The position numbers were made by a program, and so were the translations under genes. 64,000 bases of DNA, taken from positions 4,402,001-4,466,000 of the forward strand of contig NZ_CP030047.1 in the NCBI RefSeq assembly GCF_015291625.1, in the 5' to 3' direction. Positions 26,584-35,234 of the stretch are shown piece after piece; positions within the stretch are counted from its first letter, which is position 1, and each line of letters opens with the position of its first letter. The stretch is from Bradyrhizobium sp. CCBAU 53421. Lineage in GTDB: Bacteria; Pseudomonadota; Alphaproteobacteria; Rhizobiales; Xanthobacteraceae. Below the pieces are notes generated by a model. It was not told where the DNA came from. It made no database searches and saw nothing but the letters and a program-made list of their open reading frames with translations.

Positions 26584-26782
26584 TCACCTTGCCCCGCGTG
26601 CGGGGAGAGGCAAAGGCCGCCTCCGGCGGCCGTTCTCAAGAACGCCGAAGCGGAGCTTCGGCTATGTCGCATCGCCAGATGCGATCCGGGTGAGGGGGAC
26701 TCTCCGCGAACGCAGCTATCACCGAATGTGCGGAAGCAGCCCCTCACCCCAACCCTCTCCCCGTAAGAACGGGGAGAGGGAG
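26584..26782. repeat. Dispersed palindromic repeat R4, copy 1
   Basis: A mosaic of short hairpins between convergent genes. The clearest is an 11-bp perfect stem CCCTCTCCCCG at 26753-26763 with 26770-26780 (loop TAAGAA). The order of CCCCGCG-hairpin, GGTGAGGGG and CCCCTCACCC blocks is repeated at 48375-48526. Confidence 0.8.
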
Positions 26783-26802
26783 CGCAGTGGCGATCGGTTC
26801 TG

Positions 26803-28227
26803 CTAGCGCCCGATCGCGCGTTGTAGCGCCGGCATCAGTTTCGGGTCGCGGCATTGCGCGACGTTGAAGCGCATGAAGCTTGAGGCTGATTGCGTGGTGC
26901 TGAACACGTTGCCCGGCGCCAGCACGATGTTGTCGGCGAGCGCCGCGCGCGCAACGTCGGCGGAGTCGCAGCCGTCGGGAAGGCGGCACCAGAGCTGGAA
27001 GCCGCCGCGCGGCATCAGCCACGGCTCGATGCCGATGCGCTGCAATTTCTCGCCGACGTCGCGGCGGGCGCGCGCGAGCCGCCGGCGCAGCTCCTCGACA
27101 TGCTTGCGGTAGAAGCCGGTCGCGAGCACGCTGGCGATGATCTCGGTCGCGACCGCGCAAGGGCCGCCGAACCCGGTCGCGACCTGGAGGTCGGCGAGAT
27201 CCTCGATCCAGTCGGCGCGCGCCGCGATGAAGCCGCAGCGCAGCGACGCCGACAGCGTCTTGGAGAAGCTGCCGATCCGGATCACGCGGTTCAGCCCGTC
27301 GAGCGCGGCGAGCCGCGCCGACGGCTCCGGCTCGAAATCGGCAAAGATGTCGTCCTCGACGATGGTGAGGTCGAAGGCTGCGGCCGCGTTCAGCACGCGG
27401 TGCGCGGTTTGCGGCGACATCGTCGCCCCGGTCGGATTGTGCAGTCCGGAGACCGTGATGTAGAGCCGCGGCCGCTCGGCTTCGAGCACCGCCTCGAAGC
27501 TTGCGACGTCCGGGCCCGATGGAGTGTAGGGCACGCTGACGAGCTTGACCTGATGGGCGCGCAGCAGCGCGCGGAAATTGAAATAGCAGGGGTCGTCGAC
27601 CAGCACCGTGTCCCCGGGCCGCAGCAGGAAGCGGCAGATCAGGTCGATCGCCTGGGTGCCGGACATCGTGAGCAGCACCTGCTCGGGCGACACTTCGAGG
27701 CCCTCGTCGGCGAACCGCGCCATCAGCATGCGGCGCAGCGGCAGTGCGCCGCGCGTCGCGCCGTAATCGGCGAGCACCGCGTCCTCGGCCCGCGCCAGGC
27801 CGCGGAACGCGCGCCGCAGCGCCTCGGTCGGCATCCAGTCGGCCGGCAGCCAGCCGCAGCCCGGCTTCAGCGCGCCGCTCGCGGCGTCGAGCGATTGCCG
27901 CGACACCCAGAACGGATCGACGGCGCGGTCGCGCTGCGGCTGGTCCTTGGCCAGCGCGAGCGGCGGCAGCGCCGCGGACGAGACATAGAAGCCCGAGCCC
28001 GGCCGCGCCCGGATCAGCCCCTCGGCGGCGAGCCGGTCATAGGCCTCGACCACGGTCGAGGGCGAGACGCCCATGGTCGCGGCGAAGCTGCGGATCGAGG
28101 GCAGGCGGTCGTCGGCGGCGAGCGCGCGGCTCGCCACCTTGGCGCGGATCGCGTTCATCACGTCGGCGGTGCGGGTCGCCTTCGGCCCATTGGATGGCTG
28201 TCGCAAGTGTATGCCTACCTTCACCAA
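26803..28227 (-). CDS. MocR-type GntR/aminotransferase-fold transcriptional regulator
   Basis: 474 residues from the TTG at 28227; GTG at 28224 or TTG at 28206 are other possible starts, and none has a strong ribosome site. The N-terminal winged helix (ADVMNAIRAKVASRAL...RLPSIRSFAATMGVSPSTVVEAYDRL) is of the GntR family. The rest is a fold-type I PLP aminotransferase domain with SGTQAIDLI, YFNFRALL and a likely PLP Lys in GSFSKTLS. MocR proteins bind PLP or an amino-acid aldimine and often control a divergent gene, here the EamA transporter. An inverted repeat lies at the start (28225-28245). Confidence 0.92.
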   Translation of the reverse strand: MVKVGIHLRQPSNGPKATRTADVMNAIRAKVASRALAADDRLPSIRSFAATMGVSPSTVVEAYDRLAAEGLIRARPGSGFYVSSAALPPLALAKDQPQRDRAVDPFWVSRQSLDAASGALKPGCGWLPADWMPTEALRRAFRGLARAEDAVLADYGATRGALPLRRMLMARFADEGLEVSPEQVLLTMSGTQAIDLICRFLLRPGDTVLVDDPCYFNFRALLRAHQVKLVSVPYTPSGPDVASFEAVLEAERPRLYITVSGLHNPTGATMSPQTAHRVLNAAAAFDLTIVEDDIFADFEPEPSARLAALDGLNRVIRIGSFSKTLSASLRCGFIAARADWIEDLADLQVATGFGGPCAVATEIIASVLATGFYRKHVEELRRRLARARRDVGEKLQRIGIEPWLMPRGGFQLWCRLPDGCDSADVARAALADNIVLAPGNVFSTTQSASSFMRFNVAQCRDPKLMPALQRAIGR

Positions 28228-28245
28228 TACAGTTTGTCCGTATTG
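28225..28245. promoter_or_regulatory. Inverted repeat between MocR and EamA genes, candidate operator
   Basis: CAATAC at 28225-28230 and GTATTG at 28240-28245 form a perfect inverted repeat with a 9-bp spacer. It sits in the divergent intergenic region and overlaps the most upstream MocR start, so it could be an autoregulatory operator. TACAAT on the leftward strand inside it resembles a -10 element. Confidence 0.5.
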
Positions 28246-28312
28246 TACTGATCCGTAGCTGCCTTGGCCAGCCTGCCGTCGCTATCTTCGCCCGCGACAG
28301 ACGAGGTGTGCG

Positions 28313-29209
28313 ATGAGCGATTCGAAGACATGGACAGGCGAGGCGAGCGGCGGCGCTTCGCTGGAGGGCTGGGGCAGCGGGCTGCTCGGCGTGATCATCT
28401 TCAGCGGCTCGCTGCCGGCCACCCGCGTCGCGGTCGCCGGGTTCTCGCCGCTGTTCCTGACCTCGGCACGGGCGGCGATCGCGGCCCTGCTCGGCGCCGT
28501 GCTGCTGGCGGTGCTGCGGCAGCCCCGGCCGCAGCGCAAGGATCTGGTGTCGCTGACCATCGTCGCCCTCGGCGTCGTGATCGGCTTTCCGCTGCTGACC
28601 GCGCTCGCGCTGCAGCACATCACCTCGGCGCATTCGATCGTGTTCATCGGGCTGCTGCCGCTGTCGACCGCGGTGTTCGGCGTGCTGCGCGGCGGCGAGC
28701 GGCCGAAGCCGCTGTTCTGGCTGTTCTCTTGCGTCGGCAGCGCGACGGTCGGGGCGTTCGCTCTGTCGAGCGACGGATCGGCGTCGCTGACCGGCGACTT
28801 GCTGATGGTCGCCGCCATCATCGTCTGCGGCCTCGGCTATGCCGAAGGGGCTGCGCTATCGCGCCGCCTCGGCGGCTGGCAGGTGATCTCCTGGGCGTTG
28901 GTGCTCTCGGTGCCGGTGGTGCTCGTGATGACCATCATGACGCTGCCGCCGAGCTGGCAGGGCATCGGCGTGCCGGCCTGGCTCGGGCTCGCTTACGTCT
29001 CTGTTTTCAGCATGCTGGTCGGCTTCGTGTTCTGGTATCGCGGGCTTGCGCTCGGCGGCATCGCCAGCGTTGGCCAGTTGCAGCTGTTGCAGCCGTTCTT
29101 CGGCCTCGCGCTGGCTGGCCTGCTGCTGCATGAGCCGGTCGCCTGGTCGATGATCGCGACGACCATGCTGGTCGTCGTCTGCGTCGTGTTCGCGCGCCGC
29201 TTCGCGTAA
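28313..29209 (+). CDS. DMT-superfamily EamA transporter
   Basis: 298 residues with about ten membrane segments arranged as two EamA repeats (LLGVIIFSGSLPATRVAV near the start, GLGYAEGAALSRRLGG in the middle, MLVGFVFWYRGLALGG near the end). EamA proteins export amino acids or metabolites. The gene is divergent from the MocR regulator; such pairs are usually regulator and target. GAGG sits seven bases upstream of the ATG. Confidence 0.9.
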   Translation: MSDSKTWTGEASGGASLEGWGSGLLGVIIFSGSLPATRVAVAGFSPLFLTSARAAIAALLGAVLLAVLRQPRPQRKDLVSLTIVALGVVIGFPLLTALALQHITSAHSIVFIGLLPLSTAVFGVLRGGERPKPLFWLFSCVGSATVGAFALSSDGSASLTGDLLMVAAIIVCGLGYAEGAALSRRLGGWQVISWALVLSVPVVLVMTIMTLPPSWQGIGVPAWLGLAYVSVFSMLVGFVFWYRGLALGGIASVGQLQLLQPFFGLALAGLLLHEPVAWSMIATTMLVVVCVVFARRFA

Positions 29210-29358
29210 CCTCAGCGAGCTCAGCTTGAACAGCGTCTGCAGGAAATCGCTGGCCGCCTTGCGGGCCTCGCGCGCGGTGGCCGGGTTGCCGCCGACAAGG
29301 CGAGCGAGATAGGCCTTGCAACTCGCCACCGGGTTATGATCGGCCGGCTTGTAAAGCG
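29210..29358 (-). pseudogene. 3' remnant of a dienelactone hydrolase-like gene
   Basis: Read leftward from about 29358, the frame gives YKPADHNPVASCKAYLARL and then AREARKAASDFLQTLFKL. The first block matches TADDYNPVAPCRSYFERL and the second AAREAVKGLLQTVFRL, the acid-loop and extreme C-terminus of the intact hydrolase at 4640-5566. The roughly 75 residues between those blocks are missing. An in-frame stop lies just upstream, no start is available, and the frame runs on antisense to the EamA gene, so this is a decayed fragment. Confidence 0.65.
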
Positions 29359-29486
29359 CGCACTAACCATGCCAAGCGCTAATTCGTGCCGCCGGCCGTG
29401 CGGTCCAGCAGTGTTACGGATCGGCTTTCAGTGATCCTTAAGCAGGGTTTCCCACCATGCGCGCCGACGCGACACGAGAGGGGCTG

Positions 29487-30287
29487 ATGACCTTCAGGTT
29501 CATTGCGCCTGACGCGATCAGGTCCGCAAGCCAGCGCGCGCTGCTGGTGCATTGGGATCAGCTGTCGGCCGGCCGGCCATTTCCTGCTTTCGCCGAATTG
29601 AGGCCCGACCCGGCGATGCATGATCCCCGGCAACTCGTGGCATGGGCGGTCGAAGGTGAGGGACGCCTGCGCAAATTTCGCGCGATGTATCAGGGCGAGA
29701 ACGTCGCCGAGGCGTTCAACTCGGCCTGGGCAGGCAAGACCATGGAGCAGGTGATCTCGATGTCGCTCCGGCGCATCACGCTCGGACCGGCCAAGGAATG
29801 TGCCGCGAGCGGCTGCGCGGTGTACATGGTGTTCTCCACCATCGATGCCAACGACCAGCAAGTCGATTGCGAGCGGCTGCTGCTGCCGTTCGGCGGCGGC
29901 AACAAGGTCGAGCACCTGCTGGCGTCGCTGCAACTGACCGTGTTCGGAAGCAGGCCCCGCATCGTCAAGCATTTCGACATGCAGGCGGACGTTCGGTTGC
30001 AGGGCAAGATCCGGTCCGGCTTCTCGGCGGTGACGAGCGCCGCTGCCGGCGGTGACAAGCGCAGGGCCGCCAGGCGCAACGTCGCGCGCGCGGCGCGGCT
30101 CAGCTTTGCCCGGCGCAGCATGACCTGCATCGTCCGCAACCTCTCCGCAACCGGCGCCGCGGTCGAGGCGACCGATCCCGCCGCGATCCCCGACAGCTTC
30201 CGTCTCGTGCTGGAGATGGAGGCGACCGAGCGGCGCTGCCGCGTCGTCTGGCGCAGGAAGGGCCGGATCGGCGTCCAGTTCAGCTGA
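29487..30287 (+). CDS. PAS_5 and PilZ domain protein
   Basis: 266 residues from the ATG at 29487, preceded by AGAGG; an in-frame ATG at 29457 is possible. The N-terminal half (FIAPDAIRSASQRALLVHWD...RKFRAMYQGENVAEAF, then LLPFGGGNKVEHLLASL) fits the PAS_5 family of alphaproteobacteria. The last about 90 residues (RRAARRNVARAARLSFARRS, IVRNLSATGAAVE, CRVVWRRKGRIGVQF) are a PilZ domain, which binds c-di-GMP; the RxxxR-like motif is RRAAR. It is probably a cytoplasmic c-di-GMP effector. Its 3' end overlaps the convergent DUF4260 gene by eight bases. Confidence 0.87.
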   Translation: MTFRFIAPDAIRSASQRALLVHWDQLSAGRPFPAFAELRPDPAMHDPRQLVAWAVEGEGRLRKFRAMYQGENVAEAFNSAWAGKTMEQVISMSLRRITLGPAKECAASGCAVYMVFSTIDANDQQVDCERLLLPFGGGNKVEHLLASLQLTVFGSRPRIVKHFDMQADVRLQGKIRSGFSAVTSAAAGGDKRRAARRNVARAARLSFARRSMTCIVRNLSATGAAVEATDPAAIPDSFRLVLEMEATERRCRVVWRRKGRIGVQFS

Positions 30288-30681
30288 GCTTTCCGATCCG
30301 CCCCAGATGGGTGTAGCCAAAGCCCGTAGAATATTTCAGCCCGTAGCCGAGCGCGCGGTCGATGCCGATATGAGCAAGCCAGATCATCGCGATCGAGAGC
30401 ACCAGCGGTCCTTCGCCGGCAAAGCCCAGCGTCATCAGCGCCACCGGCGCCAGATAGGTGTGGGCGGCATTGTAGGCGATGGCGCCGGCCCGCGGGTTGA
30501 TCAGGTAGGCGGCAAAGCTGATGTCCGGCACCAGGAACAGCAGGACGTAGACCAGCCAGGAACCCTCCCACTTGTAGTAGAGCACGGTCATCCCGACGAA
30601 CAGAACCAGGCCCTCCAGCCGGAGCAGGGTGCGCACCCCGCCGGTCGCGGCGCCGGTCTCAGCCGTGGTCGTATCAGTCAT
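30280..30681 (-). CDS. DUF4260 membrane protein
   Basis: 133 residues with three to four hydrophobic segments and the family signature LVPDISFAAYLINPRAGA...YNAAHTYLAP plus AHIGIDRALGYGLKY. The function of DUF4260 is unknown. GGGGAGA precedes the ATG. It converges on the PAS_5-PilZ gene, overlapping by eight bases at the stops. Confidence 0.88.
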   Translation of the reverse strand: MTDTTTAETGAATGGVRTLLRLEGLVLFVGMTVLYYKWEGSWLVYVLLFLVPDISFAAYLINPRAGAIAYNAAHTYLAPVALMTLGFAGEGPLVLSIAMIWLAHIGIDRALGYGLKYSTGFGYTHLGRIGKLS

Positions 30682-30840
30682 CGCTGTCTCCCCAGATGTC
30701 GGAAAATCCTACCGTTTTGGCGCCTAAACCTGCCCACAAGCGCCTTTCCGGTTCCGAAATGGCCGTGCTAAAGCCATTCCGAACGAAGCGGACCCGGCTC
30801 GCGCCGGGATGCGGACTGTAGCTAACACGGGCGGAAACAA

Positions 30841-32373
30841 ATGAAAGATATCCTCGACACCCTCGAAGAGCGGCGCGCCGGCGCCAAGCTGGGCGGCGGC
30901 GAAAAGCGCATCGAGGCGCAGCATGCCCGCGGCAAGCTCACAGCCCGCGAGCGGATCGAGCTCCTGCTCGACAAGGGCTCGTTCGAGGAATTCGACATGT
31001 TCGTCGAGCACCGCTCGATCGAGTTCGGCATGGAGAAGACCAGGATCCCCGGCGACGGCGTCGTCACCGGCTGGGGCACGGTCAACGGCCGCAAGACTTT
31101 TGTCTTTGCCAAGGACTTCACCGTGTTCGGCGGCTCGCTGTCGGAAACCCATGCGCTGAAGATCACCAAGTTGCAAGACATGGCGATGAAGGCGAGGGCG
31201 CCGATCATCGGCCTCTACGACGCCGGCGGCGCGCGCATCCAGGAGGGCGTCGCGGCGCTTGCGGGTTATTCCTACGTGTTCCGCCGCAACGTGCAGGCCT
31301 CGGGCGTGATCCCGCAGATCTCCGTCATCATGGGACCGTGCGCCGGCGGCGACGTCTATTCGCCTGCGATGACCGACTTCATTTTCATGGTGAAGAACAC
31401 CAGCTACATGTTCGTGACCGGCCCCGACGTGGTGAAGACCGTCACCAACGAGGTGGTGACGGCGGAAGAGCTCGGCGGCGCCTCGGTGCACGCGACGCGG
31501 TCCTCGATCGCCGACGGCGCGTTCGAGAACGACGTCGATGCGCTGCTGCAGATGCGCCGGCTGATCGACTTCCTACCCTCGAACAATTCGGATGGTGTGC
31601 CGGAATGGCCGAGCTTCGATTCCATCGAGCGGGTCGACAATTCGCTGGATACGCTGATCCCCGACAATCCGAACAAGCCCTACGACATGAAGGAGCTGAT
31701 CCTGAAGGTCGTCGACGAGGGCGACTTCTTCGAGATATCGGAGACCTTCGCCAAGAACATCGTCACCGGCTTCGGCCGCATCGCCGGCCGCACCGTCGGC
31801 TTCGTCGCCAACCAGCCGATGGTGCTGGCCGGCGTGCTCGACTCGGACGCCTCGCGCAAGGCCGCGCGCTTCGTGCGGTTTTGCGACGCCTTCAACATCC
31901 CGATCGTCACCTTCGTCGACGTGCCGGGCTTCCTGCCGGGCACCGCGCAGGAATATGGCGGCCTGATCAAGCACGGCGCCAAGCTCTTGTTCGCCTATTC
32001 GCAGTGCACGGTGCCGCTCGTCACCATCATCACCCGCAAGGCCTATGGCGGCGCCTTCGACGTCATGGCGTCGAAGGAGATCGGCGCCGACATGAACTAC
32101 GCCTGGCCGACCGCGCAGATCGCGGTGATGGGCGCCAAGGGCGCGGTGGAGATCATCTTCCGCTCCGACATCGGCGACCCCGACAAGATCGCAGCAAGAA
32201 CCAAGGAATACGAAGACCGCTTCCTGTCCCCCTTCATCGCCGCCGAGCGCGGCTACATCGACGACGTCATCATGCCGCACTCGACAAGGCGGCGGATCGC
32301 CCGGGCGCTGGCGATGCTGAAGGACAAGAAAGTCGAGATCCCCGCGAAGAAGCACGACAATCTGCCGTTGTAA
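30841..32373 (+). CDS. Acyl-CoA carboxylase beta subunit (propionyl-CoA carboxylase type)
   Basis: 510 residues, the normal length of the biotin-dependent carboxyltransferase subunit. [20 protein letters not shown] at the N-terminus, GGARIQEGV, the [16 protein letters not shown] oxyanion region, [13 protein letters not shown] and [11 protein letters not shown] are typical of PccB. It transfers CO2 from biotin to propionyl-CoA or a similar acyl-CoA. The biotin carboxylase alpha subunit is not adjacent, which is common in rhizobia. The exact acyl preference (propionyl or other) is inferred. Confidence 0.94.
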   Translation: MKDILDTLEERRAGAKLGGGEKRIEAQHARGKLTARERIELLLDKGSFEEFDMFVEHRSIEFGMEKTRIPGDGVVTGWGTVNGRKTFVFAKDFTVFGGSLSETHALKITKLQDMAMKARAPIIGLYDAGGARIQEGVAALAGYSYVFRRNVQASGVIPQISVIMGPCAGGDVYSPAMTDFIFMVKNTSYMFVTGPDVVKTVTNEVVTAEELGGASVHATRSSIADGAFENDVDALLQMRRLIDFLPSNNSDGVPEWPSFDSIERVDNSLDTLIPDNPNKPYDMKELILKVVDEGDFFEISETFAKNIVTGFGRIAGRTVGFVANQPMVLAGVLDSDASRKAARFVRFCDAFNIPIVTFVDVPGFLPGTAQEYGGLIKHGAKLLFAYSQCTVPLVTIITRKAYGGAFDVMASKEIGADMNYAWPTAQIAVMGAKGAVEIIFRSDIGDPDKIAARTKEYEDRFLSPFIAAERGYIDDVIMPHSTRRRIARALAMLKDKKVEIPAKKHDNLPL

Positions 32374-32471
32374 GGGAGCGGGTGGGTTAGGCGAAGCCGT
32401 AACCCACCGTCTTCGTTTCGCGCGGTCCGCGGCGGGTTACGGCTACGCCCAACCGGCTTACAGGTTTCAGC

Positions 32472-32822
32472 ATGATGACCGAAGACGAGCCGACCGACGA
32501 GATTTCCGAGATCGAGGCGCAGATCGAGGAGCTTGCCGAGAGCGCCGAACGATCGCGCAGGATCATTCTCGGGTCGAAGGTGGCGATTGCCGGCGGGTTC
32601 GTCTTGTTGTTCGCTGCGCTGCTTGGCCTGCTGGGCTCCGGCCAGACCGCAGCGCTCGGATCGATCGCGCTGGTGCTCGGCGGCATCGTGTCGCTCGGAT
32701 CGAACGTCAGCACGTTGCGGCAGACCGAGGCCGCGATCAGCACCGCCGAGGCGCGCCGCGCGCGGCTGATCGGCAACATCGATCTGCGTCTAGTTCACGA
32801 TGCACCAATGAAACTGATGTGA
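32472..32822 (+). CDS. Small membrane protein with N-terminal coiled coil
   Basis: 116 residues. Residues 1-30 are acidic with heptad-like spacing (EISEIEAQIEELAESAERSR), followed by two hydrophobic segments (about 35-55 and 60-77) and a polar C-terminus (TLRQTEAAISTAEARRARL). I do not recognise the family. It follows pccB-like gene after about 100 bp and precedes a repeat-rich region. Confidence 0.7.
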   Translation: MMTEDEPTDEISEIEAQIEELAESAERSRRIILGSKVAIAGGFVLLFAALLGLLGSGQTAALGSIALVLGGIVSLGSNVSTLRQTEAAISTAEARRARLIGNIDLRLVHDAPMKLM

Positions 32823-32914
32823 TGGCTCGAGTGGGCGAGGGCGCGCGCATGATCGAGACGCCGCGCCTTCGACTTCGCCAAAGCTCGGACAGATCGTGTC
32901 GCGAGAATGTGGAA

Positions 32915-33070
32915 GCATGACTCACAGGTGGCGTAACAAACTCAGTGTCGTCCCGGCGAAGGCCGGGACCCATTACCACCGACGGTGATTGTTACGCGAC
33001 GCTGGGGCCACAGCTTTACTCACCAACGCAACCCTGTGGTTATGGGTCCTGGCCTTCGCCGGGACGACGT
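32915..33070. repeat. Dispersed palindromic repeat R2, copy 1
   Basis: The ends are long inverted arms, GTCGTCCCGGCGAAGGCCGG at 32947 onward and the complementary arm at 33038-33068 (GGCCTTCGCCGGGACGACG). A leader of about 30 bp (GACTCACAGGTGGCG) and the arrangement of the interior are shared with copy 2 at 52403-52559. It is a REP/MITE-like intergenic element with no coding capacity. Confidence 0.88.
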
Positions 33071-33193
33071 GGTGGAGGAGCGGTGGGGCCTCGTTTCCTC
33101 TGGTGCCACGCCTGTGCATGCGAGCATCCAGCACGCCGCGGCCTCTCGGTTCAAGCACAGCCGTCTCTGGAATACTGGATCACCCGCTTTCGC

Positions 33194-34365
33194 GAGGGCT
33201 TTGCGAAAGTCGAACAGCTCGACGGGGCCGGACGGCTGTTGTTTGGGCCGGTTAGCGGCTGGACGGGCCAGCCATGATGGCGGTGCCTCGTTTGGTTAGG
33301 CGATGTGGGGTGGCGTCCTGGCCCATCGCTGGAGATTGATCGCGGTCGCGGCGAGCTGGAAAGCTGCGGCATTGCGTATCAGGCCCCGATAGCGGGCACG
33401 CGCAAGGCCGTAGACGCGCTTGAGCAATGCGAACAACGGTTCGATCGGCGCGCGTCGATGCGAGATGACCGCGTTACGACGCACCGCCCAAGGCCCCAAG
33501 CGAAGCCAGCGGTTGTGTCTGCGCATAATGCCGTCGCGAATATCCATCTGCTTCAGCCGCCCACGTCGCGCGATGGTATCGTAGGCTTTGTCAGCGTAGA
33601 CTGTTGCCTCGTCGCCGCAGATCAGCTCGTCGGCGGGCACGGTGTCGTTGACATTGGCTGGCGTAAAGGCAAGGCGCCGGATGATGCGACTGCCTTGGTC
33701 CATCGCCACGTGCATCTTGTAGCCGAAGGCATATTTGCCGTCCGTCCTGGTCCAGGCGGCGTCAGGATCGTGAGGGCTTTTGACCAGCTTGCTGGCGGGG
33801 CGCCCGTCCGCATCCGGGGGCAAATCGGGATCCGGTGGTTCGGGCGGATTAACCGCCGAGCGGATCAGCGAAGCGTCAATCAATGTGCCGCGCTTCAAGA
33901 CGAAGCCGGACTTCTCGATCTGCGCCGTAATCAGGGCAAAAGCGCGCTCCGCCAGCCCGCTCCTGGCCAGTTGTTCGCGGAAACGCCACAGCGTGGAATG
34001 ATCCGGTACCGGCTCACTCAGCGACAGGCCCAGGAAGCGCCGGAACGACAGGCGGTCCACCAGCGCCTCCTCAAGGCCCGGATCGGACAACCCATACCAT
34101 TGCTGCAGCAACAGCGCCTTAAACAGCGCCAGCGACGGGTAAGCGGGCGCTCCCATCGACCCGCTACGCAAGCCGCTCAGCAGCGCTTCAATCGCGCTCC
34201 AGTCGACCAGTTCCGATACTCGCTGCAAAGGCGCGTTGGCTCGAGCCGCGTCATTCACCAGCCCGTCGGTAAAGCTCAATTGACCAATCTGCCGCTCCGC
34301 CATCCGTTCCTCCGGCGAATCCTTCACCAAAGAGAATCATCCCGGCAGACTTCTGCAAAGCCCTC
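33194..34365 (-). mobile_element. IS5-family insertion sequence, about 1.17 kb
   Basis: It carries one transposase gene. The ends are GAGGGCTTTGC at 33194 and its complement ending at 34365, with imperfect similarity continuing for several bases. GAGGGCTTTGC resembles other IS5-group ends. The flanks outside (33179-33193 and 34366-34380) are also perfectly inverted, which I read as the two halves of a pre-existing palindrome rather than as part of the IS. CGCG at 33191-33194 and 34365-34368 is a possible 4-bp target duplication, but the palindrome makes the exact edge ambiguous. Confidence 0.82.
33296..34303 (-). CDS. IS5-family transposase
   Basis: 335 residues from the ATG at 34303, which has GGAGG just upstream; an in-frame GTG at 34330 would add nine residues. 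DDE residues are likely (numbering from the GTG start) Asp152 in TLIDASLI, Asp247 in VYADKAYD, and Glu297 in IEPLFALLKR. N-terminal LSFTDGLVN and WYGLSDPGLEEAL are typical of the IS5 group. The frame is intact, so the element may be active or recently active. Confidence 0.94.
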   Translation of the reverse strand: MAERQIGQLSFTDGLVNDAARANAPLQRVSELVDWSAIEALLSGLRSGSMGAPAYPSLALFKALLLQQWYGLSDPGLEEALVDRLSFRRFLGLSLSEPVPDHSTLWRFREQLARSGLAERAFALITAQIEKSGFVLKRGTLIDASLIRSAVNPPEPPDPDLPPDADGRPASKLVKSPHDPDAAWTRTDGKYAFGYKMHVAMDQGSRIIRRLAFTPANVNDTVPADELICGDEATVYADKAYDTIARRGRLKQMDIRDGIMRRHNRWLRLGPWAVRRNAVISHRRAPIEPLFALLKRVYGLARARYRGLIRNAAAFQLAATAINLQRWARTPPHIA

Positions 34366-34426
34366 GCGAAAGCGGGTGATGACGCCATGCACGAAGTTTG
34401 AGAAGTGAATCGGTGTCGGTACCGCC

Positions 34427-34546
34427 ATCCCGAGGAGCGCGTAGCGCGTCTCGAAGGATGCACGGCCTGGCTGGTGGCCGTGCATCCTTCGAGGCTCGCC
34501 CAGCGGCGGCAATTGCGCCGCAAGGCTCGCGCCTCAGGATTGCGGT
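34427..34546. repeat. Dispersed palindromic repeat R3, copy 1
   Basis: Starts ATCCCGAGGAGCGCG and holds a perfect 17-bp inverted repeat, TCGAAGGATGCACGGCC at 34451-34467 with 34476-34492 (8-nt loop). A related copy is at 56618-56707. Noncoding; located between the IS and the cupin gene. Confidence 0.87.
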
Positions 34547-34566
34547 ACTGGCAGCAAGCGCGCCTG

Positions 34567-34917
34567 TTAGCTCGACGCCAACGGCACGTAGTCGTATTCC
34601 CCGACGCCTTGCAGAACCAAAAAAGTCAGCGACGTCGTGCCGGCGTTGGTGACGAGGTGAGGGCGGGTTGGGCGGACGGCATAGACCTCGCCAACCCCAA
34701 GGTTCACCTCTTCCTTCGGCTCCTGCAGGAACAGCCGCATCCGGCCCTCGAGCACGTAGAACGTGTCGGAGATGTTGCTGTGGGTGTGCCACGGCACCTT
34801 CTGGGTCGGCGAAAGCTGCAACTCCATGATGCGGAAGCCGGGGCGGGCGGCGTGCTGGGCGCGGCGCTCGACTTCGTAGAGGTGGCTGGCATCCTTGATC
34901 GGTTGTCCTGACTTCAT
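34567..34917 (-). CDS. Cupin-domain protein
   Basis: 116 residues forming one small beta barrel. Metal-binding cupin motifs are PWHTHSNISDTFYVLEG (two His and a Glu) and later PTRPHLVTN (third His). GGGAGG precedes the ATG. Single-domain cupins of this sort are often dioxygenase-like or sensory; nothing nearby points to a substrate. Confidence 0.88.
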   Translation of the reverse strand: MKSGQPIKDASHLYEVERRAQHAARPGFRIMELQLSPTQKVPWHTHSNISDTFYVLEGRMRLFLQEPKEEVNLGVGEVYAVRPTRPHLVTNAGTTSLTFLVLQGVGEYDYVPLASS

Positions 34918-34991
34918 GGCGGCCTCCCGGAGATGTTCTTGTGCCGTGATGCTAGTTCCGTTCCGTCGCGTGAGACATCATCGGAATTGGC

Positions 34992-35099
34992 ATGACGGCC
35001 AAGATGAAGCGGCTGGTCGCCGACTTCAACCGTGACTGGCCGGAAGGGACGCGCACGCGCGATCTGCTGCTGCCAGTCGAGGAGGCTGTGGCGTCGTGA
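34992..35099 (+). other. 35-codon frame, possible gene remnant
   Basis: A frame open from about 34979 reads (DIIGIG)MTAKMKRLVADFNRDW and ends ...LLLPVEEAVAS before TGA. Composition is protein-like (balanced, one Trp, no long Ala/Arg runs), but there is no ribosome site and I do not recognise the family. It may be the truncated 3' end of a lost gene or a very small gene. Confidence 0.35.
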
Positions 35100-35234
35100 T
35101 GATTGCGTGATGTCACAACGTTGCGAACGCAACCCTGCGACGTCGGGTTCCGCACGCGGTTCAGCGAGCGTTCAGGTCGCGGGGCAAAAACTGGTGCGGC
35201 AGTCGGTCCAACCCAGCAACAAAGGGAAACGCTC

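Larger units (their letters stand above)
33179..34380. repeat. Palindrome ATCACCCGCTTTCGC split by the IS
   Basis: The left half at 33179-33193 and the right half at 34366-34380 are exact reverse complements. Joined, they would make a symmetrical stem-loop typical of REP-like intergenic elements; the sequence just before (CTCTGGAATACTGG) also looks like a repeat flank. Confidence 0.7.

Noticed and set aside
26890..28251. 453-residue rightward frame opposite the MocR gene
   Set aside because: Antisense shadow; no domains and extreme Arg/Ala/His content.
33179..34380. A 26-bp or longer terminal inverted repeat as the IS end
   Set aside because: The outer 15 bases are better explained as a split palindrome; GAGGGCTTTGC resembles IS5-group ends by itself.
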